24,846 nucleotides of DNA from Bacillota bacterium (GTDB taxonomy: Bacteria > Bacillota > DTU030). The notes under the pieces were generated by a model. It worked only from the letters and a program-made list of their open reading frames with translations. It was not told the DNA's origin and searched no databases. Within the stretch, counting starts at the first letter, position 1. Every line of letters starts with the position of its first letter. Shown piece after piece: positions 6,231 through 12,910 of the stretch. Location: positions 1 to 24,846 of the forward strand of contig DUTA01000089.1 in the NCBI GenBank assembly GCA_012842325.1, in the 5' to 3' direction. Made by a program: the position numbers and the translations under genes.

Positions 6231-7574
6231 TCATTGGATCAGCTCCACCGGTGTTTTCAGAACCGCCTGGAGTTCCAGGTAAGAACGCCCCCGCAGGTCC
6301 CTCCCCTGATCGGCAAAGGCGAGCCCGGGAAGAAAGATACACTCCGGCCGCCTGTCCCTAACCCTGTCCGGCAGGACGGCCAGAAAATCTTCCAAAAGGA
6401 GTAAACCGCTGCAGCAGATATTGCCGCCAAAGGTCTGATTGGGAACGGCCATTATCTCCAGGGAAGGGAGCTCCTCCTTCACCCTTTCCAGGGCCGAAGC
6501 CAGGATGGGTGCCGCCAGGGTTGAGGTGGCCAGCAGAGCTCGCCCCCGGGCCAGCTGCCGCACCCGCCCGGTAAAGGAGCGGAAAAGATCGGGATCCAGG
6601 TCGGCAGCCATGACAAGGCCGGGGGAGGCATCCTCCTCCTTCTCGAGGCAAAACCGCAAGGGTTTCCCATCTCTGATAATATCTATTACTACCTTCCCGG
6701 CCGCCTGCACCTGCCGGAAGGCATCGACCCGGGAAAAGGGCCTCTTTCCATTGACGGCCGTGATAACATCTCCCCCCTTGAGGCCGGCCCGGGCCGCCGG
6801 CGAATCCTCAATGACCCCCAGGATCCGGGGCGTCAAATCCTTTAGCGAGGGCGGTTCCAGGATGAGGGGGACGCGGGTCTTTTCCCTTTCTTCGGCAAGC
6901 AAGGCCTGCAATTTTTCCTCCGTTCCCGCCGGGGGGACCCATTCCTGCCTGGTATAGCGGGTATAGCCGGGAAGGAAGATCCGGACGGTGGCGGCTCCCC
7001 ACCGGACCAGAAAAGCGATGGTCTGGCGGAGGTCCTCCCACCCCACCAGATGAGGCAGGGCCACAATGCTGCCGTCAAAGGGGATCCCCCTTTCCCGCAA
7101 GGAGGCAACGGCCCTGAGGACGGCAGCCGGGTTGTTATCACCCATCAGGATCCTCCTTCCCCCTGCCGTGGCACTGTTCAGGGACACCACCAGCCTTACC
7201 CGGCCTAACCGGGCCAGTAACGCGACAGTAGCCGGGGTGAGGCCCATGCCGTTGGTGGTTATCTGGATGGGGGTGGCAGGAAAGCGCCGCCGCAGGCCCG
7301 TGAGGAGGGCTGGAAACTCCGGGTGCAAAAAGGGTTCCCCTTCGTTGATCCTCGTCACCGACTCGCCGATAATGATCCTTTTTTCCGGATCGAGAAATTC
7401 GGCCAGCTCAAGGATTTCCTCCTTCCCCAGGGGGGGCAGGGAATAGACCCTGATTCCCGGCGGATTCTGCAGGTGGCTGCAGAAAACACAACGGCCGTTG
7501 CAGGCCGAGGTAACGGGAAGGATATTGGCTTCGGAGATACTCTTCAACAAAAGGCGATACAGGTCCGGCTGCAC
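6231..7574 (-). CDS. Radical SAM protein with internal PDZ and DUF512-like domains
   Basis: A 447-residue protein. The N-terminal radical SAM domain (about 15-225) carries the cluster motif Cys25-x3-Cys29-x2-Cys32 in ACNGRCVFCSH, plus NEGEPFLHPEF and TTNGMGL typical of the fold. A PDZ domain follows at about 247-312 (DSPAARAGLKGGDVITAVNG). The last ~100 residues resemble DUF512: AVPNQTFGGNICCSGLLLLE, then a CIFLPGLAF segment. Known DUF512 proteins usually run PDZ, degenerate radical SAM, DUF512, so the order here is rearranged and the cluster cysteines are intact. The GTG start at 7574 has GGGGG nine bases upstream. It precedes the E1-like gene by a few bases, suggesting a two-enzyme pathway. 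No function can be assigned. Confidence 0.87.
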   Translation of the reverse strand: MQPDLYRLLLKSISEANILPVTSACNGRCVFCSHLQNPPGIRVYSLPPLGKEEILELAEFLDPEKRIIIGESVTRINEGEPFLHPEFPALLTGLRRRFPATPIQITTNGMGLTPATVALLARLGRVRLVVSLNSATAGGRRILMGDNNPAAVLRAVASLRERGIPFDGSIVALPHLVGWEDLRQTIAFLVRWGAATVRIFLPGYTRYTRQEWVPPAGTEEKLQALLAEEREKTRVPLILEPPSLKDLTPRILGVIEDSPAARAGLKGGDVITAVNGKRPFSRVDAFRQVQAAGKVVIDIIRDGKPLRFCLEKEEDASPGLVMAADLDPDLFRSFTGRVRQLARGRALLATSTLAAPILASALERVKEELPSLEIMAVPNQTFGGNICCSGLLLLEDFLAVLPDRVRDRRPECIFLPGLAFADQGRDLRGRSYLELQAVLKTPVELIQ

Positions 7575-7610
7575 CCAATGTTTCCCCCTTAGAACCGAAC
7601 ATACTTTCTG

Positions 7611-7739
7611 TTATCCACATTCTCCACAGGCTTATCCACAGAAAGAGGTGGGAAAAAGCCCTTTTTTATCACCAATTGGCAAGTTATCCACAGGCAGGGA
7701 CCTGTTTGCCATCCACAACAGGGCCGGTAGAGTGGATAA
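7611..7739. promoter_or_regulatory. Cluster of DnaA boxes
   Basis: The 244-base gap between tsaD and the radical-SAM gene holds three exact TTATCCACA boxes (7611-7619, 7632-7640, 7684-7692). One-mismatch copies lie at 7620-7628 (TTCTCCACA) and, inverted, at 7731-7739 (AGTGGATAA). A weaker one is CCATCCACA at 7709-7717. TTATCCACA is the high-affinity DnaA site. No dnaA gene or obvious AT-rich unwinding region is present, so a DnaA-titration or DnaA-regulated promoter site is more likely than an origin. Confidence 0.8.
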
Positions 7740-7818
7740 ACCGCTTGTAAAGCCGGCAACTGCCCCCGGCCGCCCCGGCGCGAAGTCGGATATGCGAGGT
7801 TTAAGATCAGTTTTCACC

Positions 7819-8838
7819 CTATCCCCAGCTTGCCAACGGCAGGCTGGCGACGGCGTTGAGATCAAGGGAGGCAGTATGCCCGGCCTGGAGGCGGTAGTAG
7901 CCGACGGAGGCGATCATGGCCGCATTATCGGTACACAAAACCGGCGGCGGATAGAGGACCTCAATTCCGGCTTCAGCGCTTCGGGCCTGAAAGAGAGACC
8001 GGAGGGCGGAATTGGCTGCCACACCGCCGCAGACGGCCACCCGGTCCACCCCGCACGCGGCGGCCGCAGCCAGGGTCCGTTCCACCAGGACCTCCACCAC
8101 CGCCGCCTGGAAACTGGCGGCCACATCGGCCACAGCTATTGTCTCCCCCCGCTGGCGGCAACGGTTGAGGTAATTTAAGACCGCCGTCTTCACGCCGCTG
8201 AAGCTGAAAGCAAAGGGGGCATCCTTGACCACGGCCCGGGGAAAAGCAATGGCCTCGGGATTGCCCTCCCGGGCCACCGCCTCGATCCGGGGCCCTCCTG
8301 GATAACCCAAACCCAGGACCCGGGCCACCTTGTCAAAGGCCTCGCCGGCGGCGTCGTCCCTGGTCTGCCCCAATAAGCGGTACCGGCCGTAGTCCAAAAC
8401 CTGGAGGAGATCGGTGTGGCCGCCGGAAACCACCAGGGCAAGAAAGGGCGGTTCCAGCCAGGGGTGGGCCAGGAAATTGGAATAGATGTGACCTTCCAGG
8501 TGGTTGACCCCTACCAGGGGCAGCCGCCGGGCAAAGGCAATGGCCTTGGCCACGGTCACCCCCACCAGCAGGGCCCCCACCAGCCCGGGGCCGCGGGTTA
8601 CGGCAATGCCGTCCAGTTCCTCCCAGGTAACCCCGGCTGCCTTCATGGCCTCCTGAACAATGGGACTTATGTTTTCCAGGTGCTTCCGGGAAGCCAGTTC
8701 GGGCACAACACCGCCAAAGGGCTGGTGCAGTTCCACCTGACTGGAAATAATATTGGAGAGGATCCGCCTCCCCCCTGCAACCACTGCGGCCGCCGTCTCG
8801 TCACAACTGGTCTCAATGCCAAGAAGCAAGCCCGCCAT
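7819..8838 (-). CDS. tsaD: tRNA threonylcarbamoyladenosine transferase TsaD
   Basis: TsaD transfers the threonylcarbamoyl group to A37 of ANN-decoding tRNAs, with TsaB and TsaE. The 339-residue product has the ASKHA/Kae1 signatures: the start LLGIETSCDETAAAVV, metal-binding His113 and His117 in NHLEGHIYS, FLALVVSGGHTDL, and CGGVAANSALR. The start chosen is the ATG at 8838 behind GGGGGG; an earlier in-frame start at 8916 would add 26 low-complexity residues inside rimI. It is the last gene of the thiL-tsaE-tsaB-rimI-tsaD operon, starting two bases after the rimI stop. Length and motifs are complete. Confidence 0.98.
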   Translation of the reverse strand: MAGLLLGIETSCDETAAAVVAGGRRILSNIISSQVELHQPFGGVVPELASRKHLENISPIVQEAMKAAGVTWEELDGIAVTRGPGLVGALLVGVTVAKAIAFARRLPLVGVNHLEGHIYSNFLAHPWLEPPFLALVVSGGHTDLLQVLDYGRYRLLGQTRDDAAGEAFDKVARVLGLGYPGGPRIEAVAREGNPEAIAFPRAVVKDAPFAFSFSGVKTAVLNYLNRCRQRGETIAVADVAASFQAAVVEVLVERTLAAAAACGVDRVAVCGGVAANSALRSLFQARSAEAGIEVLYPPPVLCTDNAAMIASVGYYRLQAGHTASLDLNAVASLPLASWG

Positions 8839-8840
8839 CT

Positions 8841-9353
8841 CTATTCCCCCCTTCCCGGCTCCTGCTCCTGATCCTGCCCCTGTCCGGTTCCGGCAGGCTG
8901 CAGGTCCTCCTTCCACATGATCAGGGCATCCTCCCCATTGTCGGAATAATAGTCCTTCCGGTAGCCGATGCCCCGGAACCCCAGCTTCTCGTACAGCCGC
9001 TGGGCAATGTGATTCGACCGCCTCACCTCCAGGGTCATGCGCCTGGCCCCCCTGACATAGGCCCTGGTCATCAGGCAGCGAAGCAAAAGTTCCCCCAGTC
9101 CCCGGCGCCGGTACTGGGGATGAATGGCAATATTGGTAACGTGGGCTTCATCCATAATCAGCCACATGCCGCCGTAGCCCACCACCCGGCCGGCATCCAG
9201 GACCACCAGGTAGTCAGCCAGTTGATTGTCCTCCAGCTCAAAACGGTAAGCCTCATAGGACCAGGGATTGGAAAAGCAAAGCCTCTCCAGGGCCAGCACT
9301 TCCTCCAGATGGGTCATGTTCATCTTTTCCAAAGTGATCATGGCCTTATCCAT
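8841..9353 (-). CDS. rimI: Ribosomal protein S18-alanine N-acetyltransferase RimI
   Basis: A 170-residue GNAT acetyltransferase. Acetyl-CoA is bound by the HPQYRRRGLGELLLR segment, and the C-terminal part ALYEKLGF-like stretch (RLYEKLGFRGIGYRKDYY) with DALIMWK matches RimI. The family acetylates the N terminus of ribosomal protein S18. The product ends in a Gln/Glu/Gly-rich tail. The ATG at 9353 overlaps the end of tsaB by eight bases and is preceded by GGTGGGGG; an ATG at 9341 is a possible alternative. Its place inside the t6A operon is normal for Firmicutes. Confidence 0.93.
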   Translation of the reverse strand: MDKAMITLEKMNMTHLEEVLALERLCFSNPWSYEAYRFELEDNQLADYLVVLDAGRVVGYGGMWLIMDEAHVTNIAIHPQYRRRGLGELLLRCLMTRAYVRGARRMTLEVRRSNHIAQRLYEKLGFRGIGYRKDYYSDNGEDALIMWKEDLQPAGTGQGQDQEQEPGRGE

Positions 9354-10068
9354 TACCCCCACCGGAGTCGGACTCCTTTTTTTCCAGATTGATCTCGGCC
9401 GCCGATTTGCGGACATAGAGGGGCTCCACGGTCAGGGGAACACCCCCGGGGTTTTCCTCCAGGGCCCGTCGGCCCAGAAAGGCCACGCTGGAGGCCCGGG
9501 GCAGGCGGGAGGCCGCGGGCACAAGGAAAGCCCTGGCCCCCGTTTTCGCCACTGCCTCCCCGCAGAGGCCAATGGCATCTCCCGAGAAGATTACCGGTTC
9601 CTCCCTGCCCGCCAGCAAACCCGTCAACTCCGCCGGCGTCAGGGCCAGGTAATCGGTCAGGCGTTCCAGCCCCGCCTCCTCCCCCCGGTACAGGGCAGTA
9701 TAGATATAACCCTGTTTGGCATCGAGGAGGGGGCAGACTAAAGCCCCGGGAAAGAAATAATTGTAGGCCAGGGCATCCAGGGTGGGAACGGTAACCAGGG
9801 GCTTATCCAAGGCCTGGGCCAGGCCCTTCCCTGTCCCCAATCCGATCCGCAGGCCGGTAAAGGAACCGGGGCCGGCCGAAACGGCGATCCCGTCCACCTC
9901 TTCTATTTCCACCCCCGCCCCGGCCAGCACCCTGGCCATAACAGGCAGGAGGCGTTCCGAATGAGTTCTTTGGGGTATATTCAGAACCTCCTCCGCCACC
10001 AGCCGCTCCCCTTCCACCAGGGCCACGCTGGCAACGGTGGTGGCTGTATCAACAGCCAGGATCAACAT
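9346..10068 (-). CDS. tsaB: t6A synthesis protein TsaB
   Basis: TsaB is the catalytically inactive partner of TsaD in the t6A complex. The 240-residue product begins LILAVDTATTVASVALV and carries VSAGPGSFTGLRIGLGTGKG and LLDAKQGYIY, all hallmarks of the family. The gene starts 20 bases before the tsaE stop and ends within the first codons of rimI, so translation is coupled along the operon. The start ATG at 10068 is preceded by GGAG about ten bases upstream. Confidence 0.97.
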   Translation of the reverse strand: MLILAVDTATTVASVALVEGERLVAEEVLNIPQRTHSERLLPVMARVLAGAGVEIEEVDGIAVSAGPGSFTGLRIGLGTGKGLAQALDKPLVTVPTLDALAYNYFFPGALVCPLLDAKQGYIYTALYRGEEAGLERLTDYLALTPAELTGLLAGREEPVIFSGDAIGLCGEAVAKTGARAFLVPAASRLPRASSVAFLGRRALEENPGGVPLTVEPLYVRKSAAEINLEKKESDSGGGNG

Positions 10069-10525
10069 CCCTTTTCAGCTCCTCCAGCAGTTTCCCATAG
10101 CGTTCTCCCCGGGCGGAAAAGACCAGGCACCTTTTCTCCTCTCCCCCCGGAGCATGGTCCAGATCAATGCGCAAATAGGCGGGGGGGAGGAAATCCAGGA
10201 TCAGATCGGCCCATTCGATGACAGTAACCCCCTGACCGAAGAAATACTCCTCATAGCCCAAATCCAGCAGCTCCTCGGGCCCGGCCAGGCGGTAGGCGTC
10301 CATGTGATAGAGGGGTATTCTCCCCGGGTATTCCTTTATAATGAGAAAAGTGGGGCTGGTGACAGGGCCCTCGATGCCCATGCCGGCGGCGATGCCCTGG
10401 ACCAGGATGGTCTTTCCCGCCCCCAGCTCTCCCGTCAGGGCTATGAGGTCGCCGGGGGCCAGGAGTCTCCCCAGTTTTTCCCCCAGCCGCCGGGTCTCAG
10501 CCGGCCCATTGGTGATGATCTTCAT
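10049..10525 (-). CDS. tsaE: tRNA t6A ATPase TsaE
   Basis: TsaE is the small P-loop ATPase that supports turnover of the TsaB-TsaD complex. The 158-residue product has the Walker A motif GELGAGKT at 32-39, SPTFLIIKEY, the acidic YHMDAYRLAG and the VIEWAD motif, all typical of TsaE. Its ATG overlaps the stop of thiL by four bases (ATGA), showing translational coupling. Confidence 0.97.
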   Translation of the reverse strand: MKIITNGPAETRRLGEKLGRLLAPGDLIALTGELGAGKTILVQGIAAGMGIEGPVTSPTFLIIKEYPGRIPLYHMDAYRLAGPEELLDLGYEEYFFGQGVTVIEWADLILDFLPPAYLRIDLDHAPGGEEKRCLVFSARGERYGKLLEELKRDVDPGC

Positions 10526-11550
10526 CTGCCTTCCCCCTGCCCCTGAAAATGATCCCAGCCCCCGGGTCGGAGGGCCTGGACCCTGCCGTCCCGCCAGCGG
10601 AGGGTTAACCCGGCGGCCGCCGGCTTCACTTCCCCGATCACCTTTAAAGGTATCCCTTCCCTTTGGCCGCAGGCAAGCAAGGCCTCCACCCCCTGCGGGT
10701 CGGCCGTAAAGAGGAGTTCAAAATCCTCCCCCCCGTAGAGGGCATAGGCCAGGGGATCCTCGCCGGCGGCAGCCGCCACCGCCCGGGTGGCACCGCTGAT
10801 GGGTATTTCCTCCGGCCACAGCTCGGCACCGACGCCGCTGCTTTCCGCAATTTCCCCCAGATCCTTGGCCAGGCCGTCGCTGATATCGTTGACGGCCCGG
10901 ACAGCCCCGGTGGCGAGCAAAGTTCTGATCTCCCGGAGCCGGGGCCGGGGGTAGCAGTGGGCTTCCGTTGCCTCCCTGGCAACAGCCTCGGGCAGGGGGT
11001 GTTTTGTTTTACCCAGCAAAAGGGCCAGGCCGGCCTGGGATTTTCCCAGATCCCCGGTAACAAGAATTTTGTCCCCCACCCGGGCGGCACTCCGCAGGGT
11101 CAGGTTTTCCTCTTCCACCTCGCCCAGGACGGTAACGCTCACTACCAGACCCCGGGGGGAGCGGACGGTATCTCCTCCCACTATGTTAACCCCGTACTGC
11201 CCGGCCAATTCCTTCATCCCAGCATAGATGGCTTCTATTTCCTCCACCTCCCGGTCGGCCGGGATCCCGATGGCCACCAGGGCATGCCTGGCCACACCGC
11301 CCATGGCGGCAATGTCGCTTAAATTGACGGCCAGGGCCTTATGGCCCAGGGCCCTGGGGGTGATGGTCTCCGGCAGGAAATGCTCCCCTTCCAGGAGCAT
11401 ATCGACGGTTGCCAAAAGCAGGCGGTTTTCTCCCGGCTCCAGCACAGCGGTGTCATCGCCGATCCCCACCCTGACCCCGGCGGGGGAAAGGATGGTATCT
11501 CTGCTTAAGAGCTTGATCAGGCCCATTTCACCGATTTCCCCGAGACGCAC
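10522..11550 (-). CDS. thiL: Thiamine-monophosphate kinase ThiL
   Basis: ThiL phosphorylates thiamine monophosphate to the active diphosphate cofactor. The 342-residue product has the PurM/AIR-synthase fold with GIGDDTAVL, the magnesium-binding VNLSDIAAMGG, GGDTVRSP and VNDISDGLAKDLGEIAE. The GTG start at 11550 has an AAGGAT-type site eight bases upstream. It opens the thiL-tsaE-tsaB-rimI-tsaD operon, the same order as in Bacillus subtilis. A promoter-hairpin pair lies about 50-120 bases upstream. Confidence 0.97.
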   Translation of the reverse strand: MRLGEIGEMGLIKLLSRDTILSPAGVRVGIGDDTAVLEPGENRLLLATVDMLLEGEHFLPETITPRALGHKALAVNLSDIAAMGGVARHALVAIGIPADREVEEIEAIYAGMKELAGQYGVNIVGGDTVRSPRGLVVSVTVLGEVEEENLTLRSAARVGDKILVTGDLGKSQAGLALLLGKTKHPLPEAVAREATEAHCYPRPRLREIRTLLATGAVRAVNDISDGLAKDLGEIAESSGVGAELWPEEIPISGATRAVAAAAGEDPLAYALYGGEDFELLFTADPQGVEALLACGQREGIPLKVIGEVKPAAAGLTLRWRDGRVQALRPGGWDHFQGQGEGR

Positions 11551-11600
11551 CCTGTCATCCTTCCCTTCTGCAGCTGTCGGGGCATCCTTCTGCTCCTTTT

Positions 11601-11630
11601 ATAAAGAAAAAACCACAATTCCTTGTGGTT
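11601..11630 (-). terminator. Terminator-like hairpin between the zinc-ribbon gene and thiL
   Basis: Eight-bp perfect stem AACCACAA/TTGTGGTT (11611-11618 with 11623-11630), four-base loop, followed on the minus strand by TTTTTTCTTTAT. It has all the features of an intrinsic terminator and would separate the 40-residue gene from the thiL operon. A candidate promoter lies only about 15 bases before it. Confidence 0.88.
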
Positions 11631-11644
11631 ATGTCTTCTCTAAT

Positions 11645-11673
11645 ATGATACCATTCCCCTATATCTTTGTAAA
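11645..11673 (-). promoter_or_regulatory. Candidate promoter of the thiL-tsa operon
   Basis: On the minus strand TTTACA (11673-11668), a 17-base spacer, then TATCAT (11650-11645), each five of six to consensus. The expected start near 11638 puts the terminator-like hairpin in the first 30 bases of the transcript. Confidence 0.6.
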
Positions 11674-11686
11674 CATTGCCATTTAT

Positions 11687-11809
11687 CTAACCCGGCTTTC
11701 TCTCCTCCTTCTCCCGCACCAGGGTGTGGCAGTAGGGGCAAACCCACTTCCGGTGGGTTGCAGCCGAGTAAGAACGCTTACCACAGTAGGGACAGGTGCA
11801 AAAGGGCAT
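11687..11809 (-). CDS. 40-residue zinc-ribbon protein
   Basis: A very short gene. It encodes MPFCTCPYCGKRSYSAA and continues through HRKWVCPYCHTLVREKEE to a stop at 11687. Cys6-x2-Cys9 and Cys24-x2-Cys27 (CPYC in each half) form two zinc knuckles of a classic zinc ribbon. The ribosome site is strong: AGGAGG seven bases before the ATG at 11809, within a purine-rich leader, which argues for a real gene. It may bind nucleic acid or be a partner of another protein; nothing more can be said. It lies between the secreted protein and thiL and is closed off by the terminator at 11601-11630. Confidence 0.85.
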   Translation of the reverse strand: MPFCTCPYCGKRSYSAATHRKWVCPYCHTLVREKEERKPG

Positions 11810-12001
11810 CTTCCCCCCTCCTTCCTCCTTCTCTCCTTTCCCTGCGGTTTTGGACAGGCCCTCTTTCCCTAATTTATTTAATTACTATCCATTCTCTTTT
11901 CGGGTTGCCGGGGGCTCCCTGTACGTGATCGCTGCTTACCGCCTACCGACATCCCTTTTCCCCTCTGCTGGAGCACGGGAAGCCACAGGTGTTGAACACC
12001 A

Positions 12002-12690
12002 TCAATCAAAAAGTACTTCAATCCCTGTCCAACCTTCCCTCTCTTCCCAGCGACAGGCAAACGCCCTCTCCTCTCCGGGCCCCAGGTCCGAGAGGTAGTG
12101 GGAGGCCATGTCCACTATTTCCCCTTCCTCGCCGGTAAATTTCAGGATGACCTTGACCAAATCATACGCCTTTGCCCCTGTATTGATCACCTTCCCGCCG
12201 ATGGAGAGGAAGCCTCCCTGCCCCCGGAAAACTTTCAGGTCCCTTCCCACCAGAGCCACGGCCTGCTCCCGGGCGGGCGAAGCGGAAGCTATGGCCACTT
12301 CTACCCTTTCCACCGCCTCCTCTTCCGGGAGGAAAAGGCAATAGGGCTTCCTTTCTCCCGGGTTCAGGTGATTGATGTATGTATACTCCCAGCCTGCAAC
12401 CTCCCCCCGCTGGTTGCGGAAAACAGCCTCTACCCGGATCAGGGCCACCGCCCCCTTCCCTTCATTTCTCACCTCCCCCACCACCCGGGCACAGCCCCGG
12501 GAAAAGAAGAGAACAGGTTCTTCCACCACCAGGCCCGGCAGGGCTGAGGTCACCGCTGTCACCCTGCCCTGGTCCTCCAGCACTTCCGGCAGGGCAGGGG
12601 GGCTGGCGGCAGGTCCGGGGACCCCTCCCCAGGAAAAGAAGAGGAAAGAGAATAGCAGCAGGATCAGCAGGGACCTGGTTATCCCCCCAT
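12002..12690 (-). CDS. Secreted protein with two FxLYD-like domains; start region frameshifted at a G tract
   Basis: The uninterrupted frame (from GTG 12583) encodes two similar beta-rich repeats of about 75 residues. Each has a VxGEVRNEG / IGGKVINTG strand, then LNPGERK / LGPGEER, typical of FxLYD domains found in exported proteins. Upstream in the same frame lies a clear signal peptide, ITRSLLILLLFSFLFFSWGG, then a PAAS-like cleavage region, but it has no ATG, GTG or TTG. The ATG at 12690, well placed behind GGGGTGG, is out of frame: a run of six G (12688-12683) follows, and seven would join it to the signal peptide. So the gene is either frameshifted, phase-variable or miscalled here. A function outside the membrane is likely; the ligand is unknown. 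Confidence 0.72.
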
Positions 12691-12798
12691 CGGCTATGCC
12701 ACCCCTTCCTGCCCTTGTTCAGCTTTATTAATACCATATTATTCCAATTATTCCTTCCGGGTAATTATCCCTCCCTCCGGCAAAAATAGTCTTCCCCC

Positions 12799-12817
12799 GC
12801 TCCCGGGCGCCGGGAGC
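12799..12817. other. GC-rich stem-loop between ptsI terminator and the secreted-protein gene
   Basis: Eight-bp stem GCTCCCGG/CCGGGAGC with a three-base loop. On the plus strand a T6 run lies seven bases beyond, but no plus-strand gene is near. On the minus strand it would sit in the leader of the secreted-protein gene. Role unknown. Confidence 0.4.
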
Positions 12818-12855
12818 GCCGTCGTTTTTTCCCCCAATCTCCCGAAAACTGTCCG

Positions 12856-12884
12856 AAAAAAAACCAACAGCCCCCTGCTGTTGG
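12856..12884 (-). terminator. Intrinsic terminator of ptsI
   Basis: Stem CCAACAGC/GCTGTTGG (12864-12871 with 12877-12884), five-base loop, followed on the minus strand by eight T. It lies 27 bases past the ptsI stop and is a textbook Rho-independent terminator. Confidence 0.97.
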
Positions 12885-12910
12885 TAAAGTAAATACAGGA
12901 TTGGTTGTCT

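Noticed and set aside
7575..7818. Chromosomal origin of replication
   Set aside because: DnaA boxes are present, but there is no dnaA/dnaN gene and no clear AT-rich unwinding element, and gene strand bias does not switch here.
12462..12737. 91-codon minus-strand frame starting at ATG 12737
   Set aside because: Its later part is out of frame with the clear signal peptide and secreted protein; only its first ~18 codons may matter, as an alternative start across the G tract.
12799..12830. Plus-strand terminator (GC hairpin then T6)
   Set aside because: The hairpin-to-T-run gap is seven bases and no plus-strand gene lies upstream, so it was listed only as a stem-loop.
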